A program made the position numbers and the translations under genes. The notes below the pieces were generated by a model. It was not told the DNA's origin. It did not search any database and saw nothing but the letters and a program-made list of their open reading frames with translations. This document shows positions 31,928 to 41,042 of a DNA stretch of 64,000 nt, in pieces. Position 1 is the stretch's first letter; the number at the start of each line of letters is the position of its first letter. The stretch is from Acidiphilium acidophilum (GTDB lineage: Bacteria; Pseudomonadota; Alphaproteobacteria; Acetobacterales; Acetobacteraceae): the NCBI RefSeq assembly GCF_033842475.1, contig NZ_JAWXYB010000008.1:1-64000 (forward strand), in the 5' to 3' direction.

Positions 31928-34900
31928 GTGCTGACGTATCGTACTGGTGCGGCGGGATCACCCGGTGCGGCACGGGCGATGGCGGCGCATCTGCTTGAGC
32001 AGACTCTGTCATCGGCGCAGATGGCGCTGGCCCAATATTACGAACACGGCACCATGCCCGCGGCACTGCGTCCGGATCGCGGCGAGGCACAGCTGGGCGC
32101 GATGAGGGAGAGCGTGTCGTCTCCGCGTGGGCGGGGCGGTGATGCCGCGGTGCTGGATGCAGCGATCCGCGCGGAACCGGGCCTGGGGTCCGGTGGCATT
32201 GCTTTTGCCCGGCGGATCGCTGCGATGCCGGAGACGGCGCTGGCGGATCTGGCGCAGACGATGGCGCGGGTGCGATCGGACATGCACCCCGGTCTGGTGC
32301 GTCTGTTGGCACTCGATCCGACAGGTCATCCGGCGGCTGATGAGATTGCGGCGATCCTGGGTGGTCGGCGCGCGGATGGATGGCCGATTGATGGCAAGCA
32401 GGTGCAGCGTCCGGTGGTGGCGCTGGCCGATCTCCTGGGGCTTGATCCGTCCGGGGTGCCGCAGCCTGTACAGATCGCGCATATCCTGGAGGGCAAGCGA
32501 GCGGACGGGACGGCGCTGAGGGGCGATGCCGGCGCGGCGCGGCAACGGTTCCTGCGGCTCTACGGGGTAAGGGATAGGGAGCCCAACGAGGCGGCCCTCG
32601 CAATGATCCGGTCGGGGCGACTGGCGAACGGGCATGAAGTGGTGCCGGGGTCGCTACAATCGGGTCTGACCGCATCACGCGCGGCGATCGGATATATCGA
32701 CCTGTGCTGGTCGGCGGACAAAACGGTGTCACTGGCCTGGGCATTGGCGCCGACGCCGGTGGAGCAGAACATGATTCTGCAGGCTCATCGTGAGGCGGTG
32801 GAATCGGCGATGCGCGTGGTCGAGCGCGGGATCGGGCAGGCGCGGCGTGGCAAGGGGGGGTGTTACGGTGCGGAGAAGGGCGCGATCGGCTGGATTGCGT
32901 TCGAGCATTTTGCCAGCCGGCCGACGGTGGAGGTGGTGCGACGAGACGAGGCGGGCGGGGCCAGTCACACGGAGTTGGTGACGCTGAAGGTGGCGGGTGA
33001 TCCGCAATTGCATACCCATGTGGCGGTGCCGAATGTTGTGCTGACGCCGAGCGGCCGGGTGGGCTCGCTTGACCTGCAGCAGTTGGAGGGGCGCGTCCAT
33101 GAATGGGGTGCGCTGTACCAGGCCTATCTGGCGGCCAATCTGCGCCGCGCAGGGATTGCAACGTCGCTGGACCCGCAGCGCGGTTCGGCGCGGATCACGA
33201 TGATACCGGAGGCGCTGCGGCAGGCGTTCTCGAAACGCACCGAGCGTGGGGTGGACGCGGCGCGGCGTTATGCGCGCGATGCCGGGCTTGATTGGGATGC
33301 GCTTTCGCCTGAGCAGCAGATCGGGTTCGCGAAACGCGGTGTGCAGGGTGATCCGCGCCAGGCCAAGCAGGACGATCTGAGCGACCGGCAGGCCTGGTGG
33401 AAACAGGCACGGGCATTGGGATGGCGCGCGCGGAGCGTCATCACGCAACCGGGCGAGGCCAGTGGGGCGCTGCACCAGGTGCCGGCGCCGGTGCGGTTCC
33501 CGGCACCGATCGCCGTGTCTGGTGCGGGGATGACGGAGGCCTTCGAGCGTCGGTGCAAGGAAGCCGGTGAGGCGAATTATTCGCTACGGATCCTCGTCGC
33601 TTATCATGAGGCGCTACCGTTTCTTGAGCGGGATCTGAAGCGTCGGGCGGTGATCGATGAGTCGGTGGCGCGCGTGGCTGCGGCGCGTGGTCTGATTGTG
33701 AGTGGCATTGCCGATGAGACCGATGTCGATGCGGTGATGACGATGTTCTTTAAGTACGGGGTGCGCCAGGATGGGGAGATGGTGCGTCTGATCCGTGGTG
33801 AGACGGATACTGGGCCACGTTCCAGGGTGAGGCTGACGACGGCCATGCATGCGGCGCGCGAGGCGGAGCTGATCAATCTGGCGCGTCGGGCTTCACGCAA
33901 CCGGCGCGATGTTCTGCCGGAAATGGATCTGGCGATTGATATTGCCCAGGCGTTCGGGAAGTATGCGCCGACCGGGCAGGGGAGGGCGCAAGCTGATCTG
34001 GCGCTGCATCTGGGAACGAGTGGACGGTTTGCGGTGGGGATCGGGGTTGCTGGTTCGGGGAAATCGACCGTTCTGGCCCCGCTGGTTACGGCCTGGAAGG
34101 CGCAGCGTCGGCGGGTTTATGGCGCGGCGCTGGCGTGGCGGCAGTCGGATGATCTGGAGGCGGCGGGGATCGCGAGCGAGGATCGGGCCGCGCTGTCGGT
34201 CCTGCTGGACCGGATCAGAGCCGGGCAGATCATGCTCGATCGGGACAGTGTCATTGTGATCGATGAACTGGGTTTGATCGGAACGCGTCAGATGCTGGAA
34301 TTGCTGCGTGTGCGGGCGGAGAGCGATTGTACGCTGGTTGCGATTGGTGATCCGCTGCAATGCCAGTCGATCGAGGCGGGGCCGGTGATCGATCTGCTAC
34401 GCAAGGCGGTGGGGCCGCAGGCGGTGCCGGAACTGCTGAGCTCGGTACGGCAGGTCACGGTGAGCGAGCGTGAGACGGCGCTGTTGTTCCGGTCGGGTTA
34501 TGCCGATCTTGCCCTGGGACGATTGCGAGCGGAGGACCGGGCAATGATGGTGCCGGGTGGCTACCAGCAGGCGGTCGAGGCGGTGGCCGATCTATGGCAG
34601 CGTCACCGGGCGCGGCACGCGAATGAGGCCGATTATACGTTGAGCGTGACCGCGCCGCGCAATACGGATGCCCGGGCGATTGCCACGGCGATCCGGGAGC
34701 GGCGTCGTGCCGCGGGGGAGATCGGTGCCGATGCGGTGGTAGTGCCTGCGTGTGATCAGATGGACGATCAGTATGACCTGCGTTTGGCGATAGGGGATCG
34801 GGTGCGTCTCTTTGCGCGCACGACGGCGCGTTTTGCCGATGGTGGTCACGGTGTGATCGGCAACAACGGCTCGGTACTGGAGGTGACTGGTGTGGATGCC

Positions 34901-35896
34901 GCTGGGCTGCGCCTGCGGCGTGGGACCGGACGGGAGGGGATGGTTGCCTGGGACCGGCTGCGTGACCCTGTTCATGGCCGGGTCCGGCTGACTTATGGCG
35001 ATGTGCTGACGATTGACGCGGCGCAGGGGTCGACGGGTACCGAGCATATCCTGGCGATGCCGGGGGGCAGTGGCACGGTGAACGGGTTCAAGGCCTATGT
35101 TTCGGCGAGCCGGCATCGGGTGGCGAGTTTTATGGTGACATCGGAAGGGGCGGAGCGGGGCGCGGTGATGGCGCGGCGCCCGCTCGGCGATCCGCGTCCG
35201 ATCGGCCTGTCGGATCTGTGGGCGCATATGGCGGAGAATCTGTCGCGACAGGTGGTACCGGAGAGTGCGACGTCGTTCCTGGAGCGGGCGTGCCGGGTAC
35301 AGACCGGTGCGGTGCGCGCGTTGCATGCGGGGTTTCAGCCGATCGAGCAGCGTGAGGCGGAGCGGCAGGACCCGACGACACTGGTGCAGACCTGGCGGCG
35401 CAACCGGCGGACGCATTTGTTCCAGGATCTGACGGACGCCTATCGGGTGGTTTCTGACATACGCGGGGCGTTGCAGGAGATCGGTCGGGTGATACGGTGC
35501 CTGTCGAAAGATGTGATAGCGGCTGCGACGCCGCTGATCGATCAGGCGGTGTGGCGGTTCCGTCATCGTCCGAGCCAGATCAGCAAGGCGGCGGATCTTG
35601 AAGGCCTGCGCCAGCGGTGGGTCGACCGGCAGATGAAGCTGTGGCTGGATGACGATCTCGCGGCGCACCCAGCACCATACTGGGCGTCGCCGGAGTTCGA
35701 CCGGGCGCGGATTGCGCGGGAGAAACGGGAGGCCGAGGCGAAGGCGCGTTTCACAAGAGAGGTGAAATTGCTGAGCCACAAGGCGTTGCGGGATTTTGCC
35801 AGTGATCTTGATCTGATCGAGCAGATGGAGGCGCAAATGGAGGAAATGAGACAGGAGAGCCAGCGTTACCGTCCGGGACCACGGATGGGGATGTGA
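31928..35896 (+). CDS. MOBF-type conjugative relaxase-helicase 1
   Basis: A 1322-residue TrwC/TraI-type protein that nicks oriT, stays bound to the 5' end and unwinds DNA. It starts with GTG at 31928, and the catalytic Tyr pair is at 37-38 (ALAQYYEHG). Two RADG repeats and a third LANG repeat precede the relaxase core (IGYIDLCWSADKTVSLAW). The metal-binding His pair is at 362-364 (DPQLHTHVAVPNVV). The helicase P-loop VAGSGKST is near 707-714, VIVIDELGLIGTRQ is Walker B, and YVSASRHRVASF is motif VI-like. It ends GPRMGM like relaxase 2. No primase block is present. Confidence 0.92.
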   Translation: MLTYRTGAAGSPGAARAMAAHLLEQTLSSAQMALAQYYEHGTMPAALRPDRGEAQLGAMRESVSSPRGRGGDAAVLDAAIRAEPGLGSGGIAFARRIAAMPETALADLAQTMARVRSDMHPGLVRLLALDPTGHPAADEIAAILGGRRADGWPIDGKQVQRPVVALADLLGLDPSGVPQPVQIAHILEGKRADGTALRGDAGAARQRFLRLYGVRDREPNEAALAMIRSGRLANGHEVVPGSLQSGLTASRAAIGYIDLCWSADKTVSLAWALAPTPVEQNMILQAHREAVESAMRVVERGIGQARRGKGGCYGAEKGAIGWIAFEHFASRPTVEVVRRDEAGGASHTELVTLKVAGDPQLHTHVAVPNVVLTPSGRVGSLDLQQLEGRVHEWGALYQAYLAANLRRAGIATSLDPQRGSARITMIPEALRQAFSKRTERGVDAARRYARDAGLDWDALSPEQQIGFAKRGVQGDPRQAKQDDLSDRQAWWKQARALGWRARSVITQPGEASGALHQVPAPVRFPAPIAVSGAGMTEAFERRCKEAGEANYSLRILVAYHEALPFLERDLKRRAVIDESVARVAAARGLIVSGIADETDVDAVMTMFFKYGVRQDGEMVRLIRGETDTGPRSRVRLTTAMHAAREAELINLARRASRNRRDVLPEMDLAIDIAQAFGKYAPTGQGRAQADLALHLGTSGRFAVGIGVAGSGKSTVLAPLVTAWKAQRRRVYGAALAWRQSDDLEAAGIASEDRAALSVLLDRIRAGQIMLDRDSVIVIDELGLIGTRQMLELLRVRAESDCTLVAIGDPLQCQSIEAGPVIDLLRKAVGPQAVPELLSSVRQVTVSERETALLFRSGYADLALGRLRAEDRAMMVPGGYQQAVEAVADLWQRHRARHANEADYTLSVTAPRNTDARAIATAIRERRRAAGEIGADAVVVPACDQMDDQYDLRLAIGDRVRLFARTTARFADGGHGVIGNNGSVLEVTGVDAAGLRLRRGTGREGMVAWDRLRDPVHGRVRLTYGDVLTIDAAQGSTGTEHILAMPGGSGTVNGFKAYVSASRHRVASFMVTSEGAERGAVMARRPLGDPRPIGLSDLWAHMAENLSRQVVPESATSFLERACRVQTGAVRALHAGFQPIEQREAERQDPTTLVQTWRRNRRTHLFQDLTDAYRVVSDIRGALQEIGRVIRCLSKDVIAAATPLIDQAVWRFRHRPSQISKAADLEGLRQRWVDRQMKLWLDDDLAAHPAPYWASPEFDRARIAREKREAEAKARFTREVKLLSHKALRDFASDLDLIEQMEAQMEEMRQESQRYRPGPRMGM

Positions 35897-36107
35897 GGGG
35901 TGAAACTACGGCTTGGGAGCCACTGCCCGGACTATATGGACGAAATCGTGCGTATATGGGCCCAAAATTTTGCCACGCCCACAAATTAGGGTTTGAGCAT
36001 TAAGAACACTCAGTTTTATTGAGCATGGTTTTTGAACGATGGCTGTCACTGCCGGATTAGCCGATCTGATAGTGTTGAAATTCAAGAAATCCGTATAAAA
36101 CGGCCAA

Positions 36108-36929
36108 ATGATCCCGCTTCCGTCGCTGCATCCGTTGGCTGGCACCGCCATTCCAGGGAGCTGGATGATAGGGACGGCTGATGGAGATCAAGCAGACGGG
36201 CGTCTTGCTATCTTTCCCATTCTCAAGCGACTTACCCCAACATCAATAGGTTTAATCGGCACAGGATTCTATCTTCAGCCAAAAGGAGGATTCGCCACTG
36301 CCGCGCACGTCGCCCAGGAGGCACAGGAGCTTATCGCGACGAATCCGGACTCAGTCGGAATAGCCGACACACTACCGAATGGCAGCATAAAGTTCCGCCC
36401 AATCTGGAAGTTTTTCATGCACGAAACGGCCGACGTTGCGTTTGGAATTCCGCGTTATGAATTTGTCGACGACAAAACTGGTATGGCATACCGCGCCAAG
36501 GTTCTTTCACTGACAACCACTCAGCCTGCTATAGAATCCATTATTAGTACATGGTCTTACCCTCTCCACCAAGTCGTCGGAGATGCAGCAACAGGCCAAT
36601 TGATACATTTACAACCAGACTTCTATGATGGTGCTCTTCAAGAATTTTATGCTGAGCGCGGTCCCTCGGTGAAGCTAAGGCCGCCCTATTATCGAACCAA
36701 CATACATCTCCATGGGGGATCGAGCGGCGGGCCTGTTTTCAATGGCGCAGGAGATGTCTTCGGGGTAGCTTCTTCCAGCTTCGAAGGTGAACCGGACTTG
36801 GCGTTTGTGACCCCAGCAAGCGCTCTCCTCGAAATCGAAATTCCAGAGATCATCACAGATCAGACGGAATCAGGAAACAAAATTAGCCTTCAATGTCTCG
36901 CTAATATTAAAAAAATATTGGCAAAATAG
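36108..36929 (+). CDS. Trypsin-like serine peptidase
   Basis: A 273-residue chymotrypsin-fold protease. The triad is visible: His67 in GFATAAHVAQ, Asp109 in ETADVAFG and Ser206 in HGGSSGGPVFNGAG. No signal peptide is evident, so it probably works in the cytoplasm, unlike most trypsins. GC content is below that of the relaxase gene. Trypsin-like proteases of this kind occur as effectors or activators in anti-phage systems; that role is speculation here. Bases 35897-36107 upstream are non-coding. Confidence 0.8.
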   Translation: MIPLPSLHPLAGTAIPGSWMIGTADGDQADGRLAIFPILKRLTPTSIGLIGTGFYLQPKGGFATAAHVAQEAQELIATNPDSVGIADTLPNGSIKFRPIWKFFMHETADVAFGIPRYEFVDDKTGMAYRAKVLSLTTTQPAIESIISTWSYPLHQVVGDAATGQLIHLQPDFYDGALQEFYAERGPSVKLRPPYYRTNIHLHGGSSGGPVFNGAGDVFGVASSSFEGEPDLAFVTPASALLEIEIPEIITDQTESGNKISLQCLANIKKILAK

Positions 36930-36940
36930 AAATTAATAAA

Positions 36941-37256
36941 CTATTTTTGGTATAAATGAGTTAATGTGAATATACCAGAGGCCCATGCAATAGATTTTGT
37001 TGGATGTTTTTCACAAAAATCTTTGATCCAAAACTTTATTCCATCTAGATCCTTTGTTTTTATTCTAATTGGTTTATTGGTGTATCTATTATACACAGAT
37101 TCAGACCCGACAACATATCCAGCAACCCATTGAGTCTCTAGCGCAATTTGGGTTGGATTATCGATCCATGCTTGATCCCACCTGCCACAACTAAAACTTC
37201 CGGTTCCAACGCTCATGAGCGGGGCCGGATCAGCAAATGAAATTTGAACCAGCAAC
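36941..37256 (-). pseudogene. Small secreted protein, main part (split by IS4)
   Basis: The minus-strand frame ends at 36941 and reads ISFADPAPLMSVGTGSFSCG, then WDQAWIDNPTQIALETQWVA and ends FTLTHLYQK. It is cut at 37256 by an IS4-family element. The missing start is found at 45508-45563. Joined across the 9-bp target duplication (ACCAGCAAC) the gene encodes about 125 residues with a signal peptide cleaved near ISFA/DP. The pattern with WVAGYVVG, two Cys and FWIKDFCEKHP recalls small periplasmic proteins of the Rap1a/Tai immunity type, but this is weak. Confidence 0.85.
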
Positions 37257-37605
37257 CTCAGGACTCCCCTCATTCCTATATCGTACCGAAGGTTCCATTG
37301 AAAACTGACTGTTGAGCGAGGTTTTGGGCGAAGTTTTCGATCAATGGGCGGAGGCGATGCTCTGGCATATTGGGGATGAGTTCGTAGAGCATGCATCCTT
37401 GCCGGAAGAGTGAGTGGGTCCGCCGCTTTGAGGTATTGGATTTGAGGTGCCTGTCGTAGCCGAGAGCTTCTCCGGTGGCACCGAGCAGAGTGAGCAGGGC
37501 GACAGCGAAGGCATTGAGCAGCCACAGGCGATCGCGCCGCTCCGGGGTGCTGACGTGGAGGGCGCCCATCCCCATGCCGAAGCGCAAATTTTTGGTGTCG
37601 CGGAA
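37257..37605 (-). mobile_element. IS4-family element copy A, left part
   Basis: The left 349 bp of a 1369-bp IS4-family element, beginning with the inverted repeat CTCAGGACTCCCCTCAT. It carries the C-terminal third of the transposase (from FRDTKNLRFGMGMG to FNGTFGTI, stop at 37276). It is separated from its other part (44485-45507) by the 6.9-kb transposon. The 9-bp duplication ACCAGCAAC at 37248-37256 and 45508-45516 proves that the two parts were one insertion. Confidence 0.92.
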
Positions 37606-37808
37606 TGAGCCTGAGCATGCAAAGCGATGGGTTTTCGGCGGTATTTGATCACGGTATTTGAGGTTTGGCCGAGTGGCGACCTCGCGGATCGTGGATAATC
37701 TGTGGGTAGGGTATTCCTTCCCTCGTTCCTTCCTTCCATTCATTCCTTGGTGAGACTGAAAGACCATTCCTCGGCGCCGACCTGCATTTGCTACCGCCGG
37801 GAGCGGAG

Positions 37809-39798
37809 GTGTGCCTGGCATGGGCACTGGATTGGAGGTGAAAGTCCTTCGCGGGGCGAGTTGGTAGCAACCGCGAGCCAGAGGCAACTGCATGCAGGGA
37901 TACGCCGTCGTGAGACGCCGGCCCTGGCGCCGCGAGGCCGTGTGGAGAAGAAGCCCGAGGCGAACCGCAGCACCGAACGAAAGTGAACCTCTGTGCAAGC
38001 CGGACCGGTCGGGTGAGCGTGTCTTCGAACGCGATGCCCAAAATCCAACCGAGGCCGGGACGGTAATGGGGGCGGAGGCGGCGGGACATCCAGTGCTCTT
38101 ACCCAGGGAGATCTGCATGGGTCCGCGTGAGCGGTAGACCCGGAGGAGGCAACGACGACGGAACGATGCCCATGCAGAAGTCGGATCTCTTCGTAGGAGC
38201 GATGAAGCTGGTGAAAGCCAGCTGAGCAAAGGGAGAGATGGGTTGAAAAGGACGGGACATCGTCAATTGAGCTTCGTGTTCGCCGACAGCCCGCAAGGGG
38301 GCGACGACGGGAGACGCTCGGACGCATCCGAGAATCGACCGTGGCTGCTGCATACAGCGAAGCGCAAAACCACGGCAGGTCCTGCCGCCCGGGCGGCCGA
38401 TCCCGATCGGCTGCTGGAGGAAGTGGCGTCCGAGGCAAACCTCGCACGGGCGCTGCTGAACGTAATACGCAACAAGGGTGCCCCGGGAGTCGACGGCCAG
38501 ACAGTCGAGGAGGCCGAAGCGCAAGCTCCGCGCCTGCTGGCTGTGCTACGCCGTGATCTTCTGGCGGAACGTTTTCGTCCGGGCGACATCCGGCGGGTTT
38601 GGATTCCCAAGCCCGGTGGCGGTCAGCGCGGGCTTGGCATTCCGAACGTGGTGACGAGGGTGGTTCAGCAAGCCGTGCTCCAGGTCCTGGAGCCGATCTA
38701 CGAACCATCTTTTCACACCAGCAGTCACGGTTTCCGTCCCAACCGCGGCGCCCACACGGCGATTGCCGAAGCGACCGGCTATCTGGAAGCGGGCTATCGG
38801 GTGGTGGTTGATCTGGACTTGGCGAAATTTTTCGACCGGGTTCATCATCAACGCCTGCTGGATCGTATGAGCCAGCGAATTACCGACCGACGTGTCCTCA
38901 ATCTTGTACGCCGGATGCTGAAAGCTGCCGTGGTGATGCCGGACGGCACACGTGTCGCCGTCGAGGAAGGAACCCCGCAGGGCGGTCCGCTCTCGCCGTT
39001 GCTGTCGAACATCGTACTCGATGAATTCGATCAGGAACTGGCGCGGCGCGGGCTGCGCTTCGTCCGCTATGCCGACGACGCAAATATCTTCGTGCGCAGC
39101 GAACGGGCCGGGATACGGATCATGGCATCTCTTCGGCGATTTCTGGAGCACCGACTGCGGCTCCAGATCAACGAAGAGAAGAGCGCGGTCCGCAAACCGG
39201 AACAGGTTCATTTCCTTGGCTTCCGCTTCCTCTGTAACGATCGCGCGTCCCCCAATACGGGGATTACGCTGTCCGACAAGGCGAAGCGGGCGGTGATGAA
39301 CACCATACGGGAACTGACGCCGCCCAATTGGGGTCGGTCGATTAACTCCTGTATGGAGGCTCTCAGCCGTTACCTGAACGGATGGATAGCGCACTACCGG
39401 CTTTGTACGCCGGAAGCGGCGCGTGAACTTGGGGCGATCGACGCCCACGTTCGCCGTCGGCTCAGGGCGATCATTGTGCGCCAGAGGAAGCGATCGCGCT
39501 TCCTCTATCGGCATCTGCTTGCCCGAAAGATCAGCAAAAAGGCCGCTGCAGGGGCAGCGTATTGCGGCAAGGGGAGCTGGGTAAAATCGAACCGGCCTGG
39601 CATGACGAAGGCTTACCCGCCCGCTTGGTTTTGCGAGCGGATGGTCTCACTCAAAACACGCTGGAGCGAACTCAACACCCCTCGGGTCAGCGACCAGCTT
39701 ACGCTGGCACTCTGATATCGACCCAAGGAGCCGGATGCGGGCCCGCATGTCCGGTTCTGTGAGAGGCGTGGTGGAGTAATCTGCCACGCCTACTCGAC
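37809..39798 (+). ncRNA. Group II intron
   Basis: The 5' end GTGTGCCTGGCATGGGC fits the group II consensus GUGYG and domain I start. A reverse transcriptase gene occupies domain IV. Domain V is at 39728-39757 (GAGCCGGATGCGG, loop, TGTCCGGTTC), followed by a domain VI hairpin GGCGTGGTGGA...GCCACGCC and the 3' end CTACTCGAC. It sits inside the transposon, close to stem-loops downstream of the SEC-C gene, as is common for bacterial introns. The ends are accurate to a few bases. Confidence 0.85.
38243..39715 (+). CDS. ltrA: Group II intron reverse transcriptase/maturase
   Basis: A 490-residue intron-encoded protein starting at TTG 38243 with AGGGAGAG upstream. Reverse transcriptase blocks are clear: NKGAPGVDGQTVEEAE, RRVWIPKPGGGQRGLGIP, VVDLDLAKFFDRV, EGTPQGGPLSPLLSNIVLD and the active site FVRYADDANIF. 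The maturase domain follows (RSINSCMEALSRYLNGWI). There is no C-terminal HNH endonuclease domain, so it would retrohome through an endonuclease-independent route. The frame is intact. Confidence 0.93.
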   Translation: MKRTGHRQLSFVFADSPQGGDDGRRSDASENRPWLLHTAKRKTTAGPAARAADPDRLLEEVASEANLARALLNVIRNKGAPGVDGQTVEEAEAQAPRLLAVLRRDLLAERFRPGDIRRVWIPKPGGGQRGLGIPNVVTRVVQQAVLQVLEPIYEPSFHTSSHGFRPNRGAHTAIAEATGYLEAGYRVVVDLDLAKFFDRVHHQRLLDRMSQRITDRRVLNLVRRMLKAAVVMPDGTRVAVEEGTPQGGPLSPLLSNIVLDEFDQELARRGLRFVRYADDANIFVRSERAGIRIMASLRRFLEHRLRLQINEEKSAVRKPEQVHFLGFRFLCNDRASPNTGITLSDKAKRAVMNTIRELTPPNWGRSINSCMEALSRYLNGWIAHYRLCTPEAARELGAIDAHVRRRLRAIIVRQRKRSRFLYRHLLARKISKKAAAGAAYCGKGSWVKSNRPGMTKAYPPAWFCERMVSLKTRWSELNTPRVSDQLTLAL

Positions 39799-39887
39799 GC
39801 AGGGTCAAGGAGGCTCCGCGCCGCAGGCGTGGATGCCTTGACGCTGCCGAGCACCCGGCGATGCTGGGCAGGGGTGGGCCGGAAGGA

Positions 39888-40340
39888 TCAGCCGCTGGAT
39901 GCCTGAGTTTCGATGTGGGCGATCAGTGCCTGGAAGTGATCGACGAATTCCGGGTCGTAGTACTGCGGTTCCTCGACGGCGAACGCGATGACCTTGCGGT
40001 AACACTCGATCGCCTGGCGATGGTCCCCTTTGGCCTGATGCAGCCGGCCCAGGCACTCGTAGCCGTCGTGGACGTTGGGGAAGCGTGCCAGAACGTCGTG
40101 GGCGCCCCGTTCAGCCTCATCGAATTGCTTCGCCTCGATCAAAGCAAACACCGCATTGGCGGCATCATCCAGATCGTGGTTGCAATCCTCGCAGAGATGG
40201 GCCGAGAGGGGCGACACTGCGGCGCTTGCGGCGCTCGCGCGGGCCTCGCGGGCGGTTGCCTCATCTTGGGCCATGCAGCAGCGCTTGTATTTCTTGCCGC
40301 TGCCGCAGGGACAGAGATTATTGCGTCCGACTTTGGTCAT
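39888..40340 (-). CDS. SEC-C motif and TPR-like protein
   Basis: A 150-residue protein starting MTKVGRNNLCPCGSGKKYKR then CC, the SEC-C zinc-binding motif (Cys-x-Cys...Cys-Cys). The C-terminal 80 residues are TPR-like (AKQFDEAERGAHDVLARFPN, KGDHRQAIECYRKVIAFA). SEC-C proteins often bind ribosomes or other proteins; the exact job here is unknown. A hairpin at about 39858-39886, downstream of its stop, may be its terminator. It is cargo of the transposon on the strand opposite to the transposition genes. Confidence 0.85.
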   Translation of the reverse strand: MTKVGRNNLCPCGSGKKYKRCCMAQDEATAREARASAASAAVSPLSAHLCEDCNHDLDDAANAVFALIEAKQFDEAERGAHDVLARFPNVHDGYECLGRLHQAKGDHRQAIECYRKVIAFAVEEPQYYDPEFVDHFQALIAHIETQASSG

Positions 40341-40372
40341 CCCGCCAATTTCAATTCAAAGGATGGTGCCCC

Positions 40373-40954
40373 TTGTATCAAGCAGTGCTGGCTGATGCCA
40401 AGTTTCATGAACAGTTGCTCCTGTTTGATCGCGATATCGCGGCGACCGCCAGGGCGGCAGGATGCACGACATGCGGTGGCGTCCTTCATTCGGCGCAATT
40501 TCAGCGCAAACCGCGCGGTGGTCCCCCAGGTTTGAGTGAGGCGTTCGGCCAACGCTTCAGCTTCTGCTGCGCGATCGACGGTTGTCGCAAGCGAACCACC
40601 CCGGCATCGCTGCGCTTTCTGGGGCGTAAGGTCTATCTCGCCACAGTGGTGACGTTGATTTCGGCGATGTGCCATGGGCTCAGCGCCACCCGCCTGCGGC
40701 AATTGTCAGCCACGCTCGGGATCGATCGGCGGACGGTCGCGCGCTGGCGCGTCTGGTGGCTCTCGATATTCACCTCCGAGGCGAGCGCGTTCCGACCGGT
40801 TGCTGCGGCCGCCTTCATGCCCCCGGTCGACACCGCGACCCTGCCAGCCTCGCTGCTCAATCGTTTTCGCGGCGGCATCGAACAACAGATCATCTCCCTG
40901 CTTCGGTTGCTCGGACCGTTGACCGGCGGGGCCTCGGCGATGCGCGCTTTCTGA
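40373..40954 (+). CDS. Zinc-finger/HTH protein of the transposon
   Basis: A 193-residue protein from a TTG at 40373 with AAAGGATGG upstream. It has a Cys-x2-Cys pair (AAGCTTCGGVLH), a second pair (FCCAIDGCRKRTTP) and a helix-turn-helix (LSATLGIDRRTVARWRVWW). It lies directly before the transposase gene. Similar small zinc/HTH proteins accompany DDE transposases in some large transposons and may set target choice or end recognition; that is inference. Confidence 0.7.
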   Translation: MYQAVLADAKFHEQLLLFDRDIAATARAAGCTTCGGVLHSAQFQRKPRGGPPGLSEAFGQRFSFCCAIDGCRKRTTPASLRFLGRKVYLATVVTLISAMCHGLSATRLRQLSATLGIDRRTVARWRVWWLSIFTSEASAFRPVAAAAFMPPVDTATLPASLLNRFRGGIEQQIISLLRLLGPLTGGASAMRAF

Positions 40955-41042
40955 CGGGCGTCGCCGATCCGCAGAAGATGCACGTCGCCGACGATCGGTG
41001 AGGTGCTTACCGTAAGCCCGCTGATTGGTTTGGAGGGCAGAC

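Noticed and set aside
31737-33161. 474-codon minus-strand frame opposite relaxase 1
   Set aside because: Pro/Arg/Ser-rich composition typical of antisense reading in high-GC DNA; the plus-strand relaxase motifs are unmistakable.
31928-35896. Ti-plasmid-type TraA (MOBQ) relaxase
   Set aside because: The adjacent tyrosines near residue 37, the DPQLHTH motif and the FSADKSVSLAW-type segment are those of MOBF (TrwC/TraI) proteins.
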